Assembly: GCA_023091665.1 (NCBI GenBank)
Contig: JALJCQ010000009.1
Span: 2,790,001-2,854,000, forward strand
DNA: 64,000 nucleotides
Origin: Pythium myriotylum
Taxonomy: Eukaryota > Oomycota > Peronosporomycetes > Pythiales > Pythiaceae
Direction: 5' to 3'
The notes under the pieces were generated by a model. The model had not been told where the DNA came from and did not search any database. It saw nothing but the letters and a program-made list of their open reading frames with translations. Positions 29,329 through 39,002 of the stretch are shown here, piece after piece; the stretch's first letter is position 1, and each line of letters starts with the position of its first letter. The translations under genes and the position numbers were made by a program.

Positions 29329-31509
29329 TCATGAGCCGGGACGACTCCCGATCTTCGTCGCCGAGACCACGCGCAGCACGCGGCGACGCGCAAAGACGAA
29401 GATCTTTTCGACGAGCGAGCGGCTCAAGTGGAGCTGCTGAGAAGCGTGACGCGGTCGCTTGGCCGAGGCGTCGGAGGCCACGCCCACGCAGCTGAGGAAT
29501 GCCACTTTCGCACTGAGGTTCAAGTCGGACGCATGCGTCACGAGCAGCCGCGCATCGAGATCGCGAAACTGCTGAGCGAACCGCTTGTAAAACTTGCCGT
29601 CGAGACCGAGCTCGAAAAACGAAAGCACGCGGTTCACGGACAACGCGTCGAGGAACAACTGGATCCCGCGCGAGTCCGGTCGATGGATGTCGCCCGGACA
29701 CCCGAGATCGTCGCAGATGTACCGAAACTCGCGGAGCTGCTGACTCATGGGATGCGACGCGTCTGCGAGAACTGTGGCGAATTCTTGTAGACTCGAGTTG
29801 CTCACGTGGACGTTCCACAGCGCGAGCGTCGAGATCCGGCACTGACCGTCTGCATACGCTTTTGTAAAAATAGTGAGGGACTCGATGGTCGCCCGACGCA
29901 GTCGCAGCAGCCGAAGATTTCGACAGCACTGTAGGATCGTTTCGACGTCGGCAGTCTGAATGAGGTTGGAGTTTTTGATGGAGATGTCGAGTGAAACAAG
30001 AGGCGCACCGATTGTCCGAATCATAGCAGCGACAGCGCCTTGATCGCAAGTGTTGAACGCCAAGTGAAACTCGCGTAAGCGGCTCGGAGGCTTGTCGACG
30101 TGGACGATTTCAAGGTCAATAATATCTTCCGGACGAGCAAACACAACTCCGTACCCTGGCGCGAGTATCCGAAGTCGGTCGGAGTCGTCGTCCCCACAGT
30201 AAAATGTGTCCGAGGATGAAAGCCGAAGCCGCTGCAGAGTATAGCCGTCTCCGTCTTCAGTAAGTCGAATTATTGCATCCTGGGACAAACGGACCTTCCG
30301 GTCGAATACCTCTCCTCGATCTGTTCCTTCCAGCTCTTGATCGGAATGGATGATGTCATGGCCTGGATGCGCCGACCGTACCACGGCTTGTAACACATTG
30401 ATGTCGCTCATAAGTAGTTCGTCTTCATCGATGTGCAGCTCTGTTATGCTCGACGCAGATGCTCGACTGAAGAGTGCAAAGCTGAGCAGTCTCCATTTGT
30501 TTAATCGTTCATTCTCAAACACAGAGAAGAGATGTATCCGTGTGAGTGAGCCACACGACGCTAATGCTGAACACAAACCCTCAAAGCCCTTCAACGTACT
30601 GGTCGTGACCTTGAGCGTGCTTACCTTGACAGCACGAGCGCCATTCGACGGTTCATACCGACACAACGTCTGAAGCAGCTCGCCAAACGCTCGCCGTTCA
30701 GGATGTACGAGGTTGATCCAGACTTCTGGCATTGGTAGACCAACTCCAAGGACAGATTTGATGAAGCTGTCCATGTAGTTGGTCTTGTCCGCGCTGAACC
30801 CGACCGAAAAGTCCCACGGATGGAAAGTCACAGTCGTCAGTTCGAACGGAAAGCCCTCTATCAACAGACTGTGTTCGCCACAAGCAACCAGGCTGCGCTT
30901 ATTGACAGTGAACACAATCCGCGTGATTATTGTCATGTACTGTTGAATAGTCGCTGTCGCCATGGCCTTGGGTGCAAATACCAGCGAGATCGGGATCTGG
31001 AACTTGCTCAGCCGATCTCCGACATCCATCCGCAGAATCCGATTCCTCGCTTCAAGAAACTCGAACGTCTCGCCCCACTTCTCATTGCCAAGCAGCAGCA
31101 ACTCTAAAGCCGCTGCCGATTTGACTGTATCGGCGCCTTCCACCACACGAGGCGATGCCGAGAGCAAGAACTGCGTCTTGAGGTCGGAGGCATCATAGTC
31201 ATTTGCATCAAAATCCTGCAGCGCGTCGTTCTCGTCCTGTTGCAAAAGTAGCCAAAACGCCTTGTCCACGTGCAGCGCGAGCCCTACGAGCTCGACTGCC
31301 TCGCGTAGCAAAAGCACTTTCCTCGTGTAGTCATCACTCTTCTTCTTGGGCGGCGGTGGGACGTGCACACGCAGCGTCTGTAGCTCGCTCTGCAGCGAGC
31401 CGCACTCCAGATCCTCGCGCTCGACGTAGTCCAGATGCTCCTGCAGCACACGCAGCCAGTCGCGCAGGAACGCCCAGCGCGCGGCGGCCTCGGCACGAGG
31501 CGATGACAT
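29329..31509 (-). CDS. LRR/RNI-like family protein
   Basis: A 726-residue frame from the Met at 31509 (MSSPRAEAAARWAFLRDWL); an upstream Met at 31542 adds 11 residues. The helix LLREAVELVGLALHVDKAFW is near residue 70. A lysine-proline stretch (VPPPPKKKSDD) precedes it. The insert reads IIRLTEDGDGYTLQRLRL, then RILAPGYGVVFARPEDIIDL, near residues 405-465. Leucine-rich strands follow (LVSLDISIKNSNL, CRNLRLLRLRRATI, ISTLALWNVHVSN), then SAKVAFLSCVGVA and a basic tail (FARRRVLRVVSATK). It is closest to the next gene upstream (31699-33885), with which it shares most motifs, so the two are a tandem duplication. Confidence 0.85.
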   Translation of the reverse strand: MSSPRAEAAARWAFLRDWLRVLQEHLDYVEREDLECGSLQSELQTLRVHVPPPPKKKSDDYTRKVLLLREAVELVGLALHVDKAFWLLLQQDENDALQDFDANDYDASDLKTQFLLSASPRVVEGADTVKSAAALELLLLGNEKWGETFEFLEARNRILRMDVGDRLSKFQIPISLVFAPKAMATATIQQYMTIITRIVFTVNKRSLVACGEHSLLIEGFPFELTTVTFHPWDFSVGFSADKTNYMDSFIKSVLGVGLPMPEVWINLVHPERRAFGELLQTLCRYEPSNGARAVKVSTLKVTTSTLKGFEGLCSALASCGSLTRIHLFSVFENERLNKWRLLSFALFSRASASSITELHIDEDELLMSDINVLQAVVRSAHPGHDIIHSDQELEGTDRGEVFDRKVRLSQDAIIRLTEDGDGYTLQRLRLSSSDTFYCGDDDSDRLRILAPGYGVVFARPEDIIDLEIVHVDKPPSRLREFHLAFNTCDQGAVAAMIRTIGAPLVSLDISIKNSNLIQTADVETILQCCRNLRLLRLRRATIESLTIFTKAYADGQCRISTLALWNVHVSNSSLQEFATVLADASHPMSQQLREFRYICDDLGCPGDIHRPDSRGIQLFLDALSVNRVLSFFELGLDGKFYKRFAQQFRDLDARLLVTHASDLNLSAKVAFLSCVGVASDASAKRPRHASQQLHLSRSLVEKIFVFARRRVLRVVSATKIGSRPGS

Positions 31510-31698
31510 GTCGGGAGGTGAAGTGGCAGAGCCCGTGACCACAGTTGCAGACTGAGAAACTCTGAGACTGGATCAGAGCGACTTGTCGCTTATCTTCAGA
31601 ATACTATAGACACTGCAACGAGGTGACACTACTCAGACGACAAAAATGGACTGCGCACGTCACAGATCCTCTCTTGAACCGGGATGCTCAACCGCTCG

Positions 31699-33885
31699 CT
31701 ACGCGACCAGCGGCTGGAGAGCCACATCCACGACCTTCTTCACAGACACGACGCGGTGGATTCGGCGGCGAGCAAACTGGAATATCCTCTCGACGGCAGA
31801 GCGTGGGAGACTCGGCTTCTCGACTCGCCGTCGAGTCTTCTTTGGAGCTCCAGTTGCAAGCACAATGACGCAGCTCAAGAAGGCAAGCTTGAGCGGTAGC
31901 TTCAGATCCGACGGGTGCGTGACAAGCAAGTGTCCGTCGAGAGCTCGGAGGCTGGCACCGTAGCGTTCGTCCTGGTGTTCACTGATCCCGAGTTCGAAGA
32001 ACGAAAGTGCATAGTTAACTTTGAGCATGTCCAGAAAGAGCTGGACGCCACGCTTGTCGGGTCGCTGGATCTCACCCGGCTCAACACCATCGTCATAAAT
32101 ATATCGGAACTCGACGAGGGTCTTTGCCATGGGGTGAGTAGGTTTCGCGAGTGTGAGGGCAAAGTCGCGGAGGCTTGAGTTGCGAACTCGCACATTCCAC
32201 AATGCGAGCGTCGAAATACGACAGGTTTTCTTCTCGTACGCGTCTACGAAGACGTCGAGAGAATCAATCTTCGCGCGATTGATACGAAGGAGTTTCAAAT
32301 GACGACTCGTATCAAGAATTGCCTCGATATCGCTGGTTCGGATGAGACTCGAATCGTCCACGTCAAGATCAAGTGAGACCAAAGACGAACCGATGGTACG
32401 GATAAGCTCTGCAATGATTCCTTGATCACCGCGGTTGAATGCAAGTCGAAGAATCGACAAACCAGCCGGACGGCGCGATTCGACGTCAAGACCTTTTGTG
32501 TCGATAATGTGTCCACAAGATACGAAAACAGCTCCATATCCTGGCGCAAGAATGACAGCGAACTCGCCACTTGACCCGTTAAGGCAATAAAACCAGTCAA
32601 CCTCCTGCAAACGAAGCGCCTGCAGACTGTGCTCATGGCCATCTCGATTGAGTCGGATTTGAGCACTTGGTGCCAACTTCACGAAGCACATGTCATCAGG
32701 AGACGAGTTCTCTTTACTTCCGGACAGGTAGGTCGGTGAGACGTCACGAAGCGGGTTTGCTGACTTCACCATCGACCGCAAAGCCGCCACATCGCTCAAC
32801 AAAAGCTGCTCCTCGTCGATCCAGACTTCGCGAATACTGCTCTTTGACGCGCGACTGAAAAGCGCAAAGCCTAGCAAGCGCCATTTGGCTGTTCGTTCTT
32901 CCCCAAGTGCAGAATAGAAGTGAAGCATCGAAAGAGTCTCTGAGGACAGTATGGTGCTGCTCAAGGACGTAAATCCCTGCAAACTGTCCCCGCTGATCAT
33001 GAGCGCGTCGACTCTTCCGCGATGATCGGCACCGAGCCGGCGACTCACAGGTAGTAGAACTCGCCCAAGCATCGTGTGGTGTGTGTTAGCAAGGTTGAGC
33101 GCGACCTCTGCGATCGTTATCGGGTAGCGGAGAGAGCTTGTGATGACGGCTTCCACTGTTTCGTCGATCGCGATTTCCCACGGCTGAAATATCATCCACT
33201 TTAAGACAAACGGATACCGCCTAGCGTAGTCACTTGAGATTTGATTTGTAGCGCTGATGACGTCAGTCACGAGCCGTTTAGCTAGCGAGCAGTACTCGCG
33301 CGCATCATTCGCGGACATTGTCTCTGGCGTAAACAGCAACGTGATCGGAATTCTGAACCCTCGAAGCCGTCCTCGAACATCTCGGTGCACGATGGTCCGA
33401 CGAGCCTTGATGTACTTTTCATTGAGCGAGGTGCTGTCGAGAAGTCGGGTCAGGGCTCGGATCGATGCGAGGTTGTCGCCACTCGCGTTGGTGCGTTCGA
33501 ACGCCTTGAAGAGATACCTCGGCTCGAGGTCGCACTCGTCGTAATCGCTCGGATCAAAGTTACGCAGCAGCGGATTCCGCGGGCGCCTTATGAGCTGCCA
33601 GACGTCTTTGTCCACGCGCAGCGCCAGCGCCACGAGCTCGAGCGCCTCACGCAGCCTGCGGAGCGTGGCATTGTAGGCGTCGGTCTCCTCTGGTGGCCAC
33701 GGGACGTACACGCAGAAGGTCTTGAGCTCGCTGTGGAGAGAGCTGCAGTCGACCTCCTTGCGCTCGTGGTAGTAGAGATGCTGGTGCAGCACGGCGAGCC
33801 ACTCGCGCAGGAAGCCCCAGCGCGCAGAGACATCTTTGCGCGCGGTCATCATTTCCAGTTTAAAATTATTCGACGCTGGTTTCAT
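31699..33885 (-). CDS. LRR/RNI-like family protein
   Basis: A 728-residue frame. The start at 33885 is the first Met; a Met at 33849 (MTARKDVSARWGFLREWL) aligns better with the paralogue at 29329-31509. The helix RLREALELVALALRVDKDVW is near residue 75. The insert reads IRLNRDGHEHSLQALRL, then AVILAPGYGAVFVSCGHII. Leucine-rich strands include LVSLDLDVDDSSL, SRHLKLLRINRAKI and ISTLALWNVRVRN. The end has LPLKLAFLSCVIV and FARRRIHRVVSVKK. The nearest upstream array gene ends only 39 bp away, so these genes are very tightly packed. Confidence 0.85.
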   Translation of the reverse strand: MKPASNNFKLEMMTARKDVSARWGFLREWLAVLHQHLYYHERKEVDCSSLHSELKTFCVYVPWPPEETDAYNATLRRLREALELVALALRVDKDVWQLIRRPRNPLLRNFDPSDYDECDLEPRYLFKAFERTNASGDNLASIRALTRLLDSTSLNEKYIKARRTIVHRDVRGRLRGFRIPITLLFTPETMSANDAREYCSLAKRLVTDVISATNQISSDYARRYPFVLKWMIFQPWEIAIDETVEAVITSSLRYPITIAEVALNLANTHHTMLGRVLLPVSRRLGADHRGRVDALMISGDSLQGFTSLSSTILSSETLSMLHFYSALGEERTAKWRLLGFALFSRASKSSIREVWIDEEQLLLSDVAALRSMVKSANPLRDVSPTYLSGSKENSSPDDMCFVKLAPSAQIRLNRDGHEHSLQALRLQEVDWFYCLNGSSGEFAVILAPGYGAVFVSCGHIIDTKGLDVESRRPAGLSILRLAFNRGDQGIIAELIRTIGSSLVSLDLDVDDSSLIRTSDIEAILDTSRHLKLLRINRAKIDSLDVFVDAYEKKTCRISTLALWNVRVRNSSLRDFALTLAKPTHPMAKTLVEFRYIYDDGVEPGEIQRPDKRGVQLFLDMLKVNYALSFFELGISEHQDERYGASLRALDGHLLVTHPSDLKLPLKLAFLSCVIVLATGAPKKTRRRVEKPSLPRSAVERIFQFARRRIHRVVSVKKVVDVALQPLVA

Positions 33886-33924
33886 TTGAACAAAGTATAT
33901 GTCACTCGAACGAGGTACGAATCG

Positions 33925-36138
33925 TCACGTGCGACTCGGTGAGACCAGAAGCTCCTCATCCCACCAAAAGGACCGATACTGTGCGCCCGGGTGTGCGAAT
34001 CGAAGAATGCGAGTGGTGAGTTTGCGACGAACGCCTCTGTGGAAGTGAGGTTGCCAGGGCACTCGAGAGCGTTTGCCTTTGGACTGAGTTGGAAGAGATC
34101 GACTGGTCACGACACTCAAGAAAGCCATGCGCGCTTGCTTCCACTCCTCGGACAGGAGATCGTGGTCGTGCATCTTCAAAATGTCCGCGTGGGTGTTGTA
34201 GACCGCACTGACGAGGCCGATCTCGAGCATGGTGAGGTGAGGATTCGTCCGCAGAGCGGATTCAAACGCGAGCGCGCCAGTATTGTCGATGATACGAGGG
34301 CATTTCCTCGTATTGGCTTGCCCAAGCTGAAAGATGTAGCGAAACTCAATCACGCGTCGAAATACAGGAGACCGCGGACGCGCCAGCTCGAGAGCAAATC
34401 GGGTCATGCTCTCCGAGTCAACGCGCGAGTTGACCATGGAGAGTGTGCTTATGCGGCAACCTCGGAACGCGTACGCATCCGAGAAGATGTCCATCGATCC
34501 GAAACTCACCTTGTCGAGATGGACGAACTCGAGTCTTGGACAGCTGTCGAGAATTGCATTGGCTTCGTTCGCGCTGAGAGTCAGCTCTTCGTATACGACG
34601 AGGCTGAGACGCTGGAGGTTGCGCCCGAGGCGGTCAAGCAGGCACGGCAGCACGCCCGGGCTGTAATACCATACATCAAGGGAGAGGCTGTCGAGATGGG
34701 GCGGATTGTATCCTGGGTAGAGCTTATCTTGAACATGTTCCAAGTCTGCTGATCGAGCTCGACAAACTCCGAAGCCAGGCACAACAATGAACGAGTACCG
34801 AACCGAGTCCACGAAAATGCCGTGGTTGAGGTCAAGAAACCTCTCAGTGGGTGGTATATGCAAGTCGCGCAGTCGCTGCCACGTTTGATCGGGGAGTTCA
34901 ATACTTGCTGAAGCATCAAGACTTACCCAGCGATTGCTCTTCGTTGTAAAGCCATTTTCATGAAAAGTTCCACTTGATCCTGCCTCAAAGCACTTCATGT
35001 CGTTCCAATCCAATTTTATCCTCGACAAATGAAGCTCCCGAACCGACGACTTGTTGGCAAACGCGTATCCTAGCCATCTCATGCCTGCTTCTGGATCTTC
35101 GAGGTCGACGCAGTTGACACAAAGACGCTCCAGGAAGCGTGCGTGTGAGATGGAGCTGCAAAAAGCCGCGATGTGGTCAACGCGGTGCAGTCTCGCAGAG
35201 ATTGTGCTTATCTGGCTTCTACCAAGCCGGTTTGCTTGGGCGGAACCAGTAATCGAGTTCACGGCGATGCCGATTGTTGCAGAATCAGCACGATCGAACG
35301 GTACACCGACGGATCGGAGTTCAACTCCAGCGAGTCGAACGCTGTCAATGAAGTCGACCCACCACTCTTTATGCGAAATAAAATCCACACCGATCGCCAT
35401 GGTCTCAAGTACGAACGCCGATCCGGCGACACTCTTGGTGTCGCGGAGAACCTCGACCAGCTCTTGAGTCATTGTCATCCACTCTTGGTCGTCCGCATGG
35501 AGCCTCCAACATGGGTTCAGCACTAGAGAGAACGGGATGCGATAGTCTTCATCCCACTGCAAGCCGACGAGAGCCCGAATACGCTCCTTCGCTACGCAGT
35601 AGTCGTGGCTGAAATGGTCCTGCGTGATGGCCGTGAACATTTCGTGAAGCACGTCGAAGCTACCATAGTCATCAGATCTATGACCTTCCGCCAACACGAT
35701 CTCAAACTTGGCGCACAGGTTCGCCCGATCGTACTGGAACGGTCCCTCGCTGTCTTTTTCATCGAACGTTGGTGGATGGAGAAATCGGCGCCAAGCTGTT
35801 CTGTCGTACTTCAGCGCGAGACCGACCAGCTCGAGTCCCTCGCGCACACGCACGAGATGGCAGCTAACCAGCGGATCCGCGAAGGAAGACCCCCACGCCT
35901 GAAAGCGCGTGAGGAGACCGCCGAAGTGGAGCTGCAGAGCGTCGAGCTCGTTGCGGATCCCGCCGATCTCGAGCTCGTTGGCTTCCTTGTACGAGAGATG
36001 CGGTCGAAGCGCGTCACGCCATGGCGAGAGGAAGGACCAGTCAGGCGGGGCCACGGCCCTCAGACCGTTTGGCTGACTGACTGACGAGCTCAACTGGCCA
36101 ACCATGTGCGTCGGATGGATGAGGAGGTGATTTCGCAC
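33925..36138 (-). CDS. LRR/RNI-like family protein, first gene of the array
   Basis: Intact 737-residue frame; a second Met at 36105 (MVGQLSSSVSQPNGLR) is an alternative start. Residues about 30-45 read PPDWSFLSPWRDALRPHLSY, the family N-terminal signature. The helix VREGLELVGLALKYDRTAW follows near residue 95. The insert reads IELPDQTWQRLRDLHI, then FIVVPGFGVCRARSADL. Leucine-rich strands include LQRLSLVVYEELTL, CPRLEFVHLDKVSF and ISTLSMVNSRVDS. The end has ARMAFLSVVTSRS, a Lys/Arg-rich loop (SKGKRSRVPWQ) and RILRFAHPGAQYRSFWW. It sits 143 bp from the first AA17-type gene, with both on the minus strand. Confidence 0.85.
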   Translation of the reverse strand: MRNHLLIHPTHMVGQLSSSVSQPNGLRAVAPPDWSFLSPWRDALRPHLSYKEANELEIGGIRNELDALQLHFGGLLTRFQAWGSSFADPLVSCHLVRVREGLELVGLALKYDRTAWRRFLHPPTFDEKDSEGPFQYDRANLCAKFEIVLAEGHRSDDYGSFDVLHEMFTAITQDHFSHDYCVAKERIRALVGLQWDEDYRIPFSLVLNPCWRLHADDQEWMTMTQELVEVLRDTKSVAGSAFVLETMAIGVDFISHKEWWVDFIDSVRLAGVELRSVGVPFDRADSATIGIAVNSITGSAQANRLGRSQISTISARLHRVDHIAAFCSSISHARFLERLCVNCVDLEDPEAGMRWLGYAFANKSSVRELHLSRIKLDWNDMKCFEAGSSGTFHENGFTTKSNRWVSLDASASIELPDQTWQRLRDLHIPPTERFLDLNHGIFVDSVRYSFIVVPGFGVCRARSADLEHVQDKLYPGYNPPHLDSLSLDVWYYSPGVLPCLLDRLGRNLQRLSLVVYEELTLSANEANAILDSCPRLEFVHLDKVSFGSMDIFSDAYAFRGCRISTLSMVNSRVDSESMTRFALELARPRSPVFRRVIEFRYIFQLGQANTRKCPRIIDNTGALAFESALRTNPHLTMLEIGLVSAVYNTHADILKMHDHDLLSEEWKQARMAFLSVVTSRSLPTQSKGKRSRVPWQPHFHRGVRRKLTTRILRFAHPGAQYRSFWWDEELLVSPSRT

Positions 36139-36281
36139 ATGATTACGCTCAAAGGATCTTAGAAAGGCGCTACTCTACACTGTACTCTCTTGATGACAAC
36201 TTCCCACCAAAACTTGAACAATACTCGACGAACGGAGACCCACACACAAAACTGCTACACCCAAGGCTCGCTATCTCGACA

Positions 36282-37361
36282 CTACACGTAAGGGTTTTGG
36301 TTGCCACCAGCCAACGCGGCTCCGTTGGCTGCACCGTTTTTGGCGTTGTCAATCGAAGCCGTACCAGCTCCAGGCCACCCCGCACCAAATTTGGTGCGAG
36401 AACCAGCTAGCGCGGCTGAGAGCTTGCCTCGGAAATCGTTCGTTGCGCCGCCATTGGCGTTCGACGGGGTAGACGGCATGGCCTGTGGAGCCTCCTGCTT
36501 CGTGTTGGTAGGAGGAGCGACTCCCGTCGGTGGCACAGGAGACCCAGCTGTCGAAGCATTCACAGGGGAAGCCACACCAGGTGCAGCAATCGGAGCTTCA
36601 ACTGGCCCAGCGAGTGGCACGCAGTTGACTGCAAAACACAAAACGACTTAGATACACGGAGCGACGGCAACATCGCGACAACGTGAACTTACGCCAATAC
36701 TGCCAGTTGACGAAATGGACTGCGAGCCACAAGAACTGCAGACGCTTGGCGCCGCTGCACTGCGCCGCGTCGATCTTCATACGTGCCGGAAGTTGCCTCC
36801 CAAAGGCAGCGCGACAATCCTGGTTCTGGAGCACCAACTTGTCGTCACACCAGATCTCACACGGACCCTATCGGATTCAGCCAATGGAACGGTTAGTGTG
36901 TCAATCGAATTCTGTCCTCCAACACTCCCATACGTACATGGTGGTCATTCTGGAAACCCCATCGACCGGTGGGGTGTCCCCACTCAATCACACCGTCTGA
37001 TGGCAGCGTCACCTCCAGTGTAGCCGCAGACGTTGTCAGTCTTCCCCGGGAAGCGCGGCTTCATCTTGTTCTCGATGCTTTGGAATAGCTGACGAAGCGA
37101 AGTGTGGCCATTCGCTTGCGAATAGCTGGCAAAGAGCTGGGCGCTCTTCTCCGCGTTACCGCCCCAAGATTCACCTGGACCGGGTTTGAAGACGTCATTG
37201 CCGTTGATCTCACCGACAAAGTCGTACTGTTGGAAGGCATTGACAGTGCCGGGGCGAGCCTTGGCTTCAGGACGAAGCAATTTGCCATGGGCGTCAACCG
37301 AGCGGGAGGCAACGGAGAGCGCGGCAAGCATCGAGACAGCGATTTTCGTGAGTGATGGCAT
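36282..37361 (-). pseudogene. AA17-type LPMO-like gene A, frameshifted
   Basis: The exon layout matches the intact paralogues: exon 1 36938-37361, exon 2 36693-36867 (175 nt, as in all copies), exon 3 36282-36628, with GT-AG introns of 70 and 64 nt. The predicted signal peptide (24 residues) ends DA before HGKLLRPEAK, which would place a histidine at the mature N-terminus, as in lytic polysaccharide monooxygenases. Relative to copy B, 17 nt are missing after TGGD near 37010, so the reading frame is lost just before LPSDGVIEWGH. The rest (HHGPCEIWCDD, NQDCRAAFG, NWQYW, NCVPLAG and the N-A-x-G-G-x-x-N-D-F tail) is intact, so the lesion is probably young. A sequence error is possible but less likely for a 17-nt gap. 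Confidence 0.72.
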
Positions 37362-39002
37362 CTGTGGAGATTGTTCTTTGTAGCAAGAGTTGCTGGGAAG
37401 TAACCTGTGAGGACCACTGGAGAATCGGAAATGATCATGATCGTCGCAGGGCTGAAGCCAGGAATTGATCCAACGCTAAGGGGCAGTGCAGTTCCTGCCT
37501 TTGTCTTGCACGCCAGTGAACAGACTGCGCCACGTCTACTCGCCGCTGGCTGTCGCCCACAACCGAGAGGACATGACTACTCTTTCGTATCCCACAATGT
37601 AGGATACGAAAGAGTCTCCATGCCGTCGGTGGGTTCGTTGAGTGAATCCACTTTTACAGTATTCACACAACGGAGGACATCTGGGCCAATTGTTTTCGCG
37701 TCTCGAGTGCGAGCCATGGATTTCGTCACCCGCTGTGCGGGTTTGACTGATTCAGATGGTTCGTCATTACTGTTGGGGCGTATGGACGACCGGAATGAGC
37801 CATTGCCGCGGATTTGGGTAAGACAGTCCACTCACTCGGACGTTAGCACTACCGCACAACTCACGAGTCAGGTTTAACCTCGCAAGCGTACCCAGAGTCA
37901 GGTTTAACCTCGCAAGCGTACCCTGGTCGTATGGGAGAGAAGACGATATAATGTTGCGAAGATGGTCCGCAGATCTAGTGGGAATAACTTCCACGCCACC
38001 AGTGCCATAACATGTGGCTCAAAGGCTGTCTCTAGCACAAAACCAGCTCTTCACAGGAACCATCTCTCCCACTGAACAGGTGGGATCTCAGGGAACGGTA
38101 TTTGAATCGACACGTTTGTCACGTCGTTTCCACTGGCATGGTACTGTAGCATTATTGGTCTCCAATCATCTAGGGTGCTATGTAAAAATGCCTATGGAAG
38201 GGGGGGGGGGGCTCCCATAGGCATTTCCAAACGTCGCGTCTACCAACGAGATTGACCCCAGATGGATGATGGACGGCCATATGACCACCCGATCAACTCG
38301 TGTGCGTAGAAGTCGGGGTGTCTGTCTGAATGCCTGGATGCCTGAATGCCTTCACACAAAGTGCCCACTCGGAAGAGACACTCCAGCTGCTGCCTCGCTC
38401 AAGGGGGACTCGTGGACACTCGCGGTTGCTCGTGGTTATCCCACGGACACAACGGCCACTCGCCCACAAACGCACCAACAGACTCTCAGCTGTCGCTGCC
38501 AAGTCGACGCGGCGTCTTGCGCGGGGTGCGGGTCTTACGCGGATCCCGTTGCGTCTGTACCGATCGATGCGCGAGAGATGATCCCTCTAAGGTAGCGCGT
38601 CACGATCTGCTGCGATCCACCACGGACTCGAGTACGACAAGGACCCTGTTCGTAGAATACGGACCTTACCCAGTACGCCACGGACGAGACCCCGTCCACC
38701 ACCACCGAACAGCACACAGAGTGGACACACTCGCCTCACCCGCGCAACTCAACTCCCTCGCTCACTCACTCTACAACTTCCTGTCTTCCACACGAGCAGG
38801 CTCACCCACCCACGACAACCACCAACTGCTAACCACCGAACTACCAACCACCCAACTACCCAACTATCATTCTCCAACTCTCAACACCGACTTCGTCCAC
38901 CGAGTCGATATCAACCCCAACCAAACCCAACCAACCCACCACCAAACAGGTTACTCAAACAAGCACACGCCCGCGCGCGCGCGCGCACACACACACACAA
39001 CC
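37362..39002. other. Intergenic region with hairpins and a short direct repeat
   Basis: There is no supported gene between AA17 copies A and B, which are divergent, so both promoters lie here. It holds a hairpin at 37579-37592/37602-37615 (14-bp arms), a 29-bp direct repeat at 37865-37893 and 37895-37923, a hairpin at 38186-38197/38215-38226 whose loop contains a run of about 12 G, and the leader of gene B with (CA)n and (CG)n runs near 38970-39000. Confidence 0.7.
38761..38785 (+). promoter_or_regulatory. Shared 25-bp leader element of AA17 genes B and D
   Basis: The 25 bases here are identical to the reverse complement of 51600-51624 upstream of AA17 gene D, within otherwise diverged DNA. 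The element has CTCACTCACTC followed by ACAACTTCCTG. TCACTC resembles the oomycete initiator YCAYTYY, so it is probably the transcription start region, 218 bp before the ATG. Confidence 0.5.

Noticed and set aside
37865..37923. CRISPR-like direct repeat
   Set aside because: Only two 29-bp copies with a one-base separation in a eukaryotic sequence; no spacers or cas genes.
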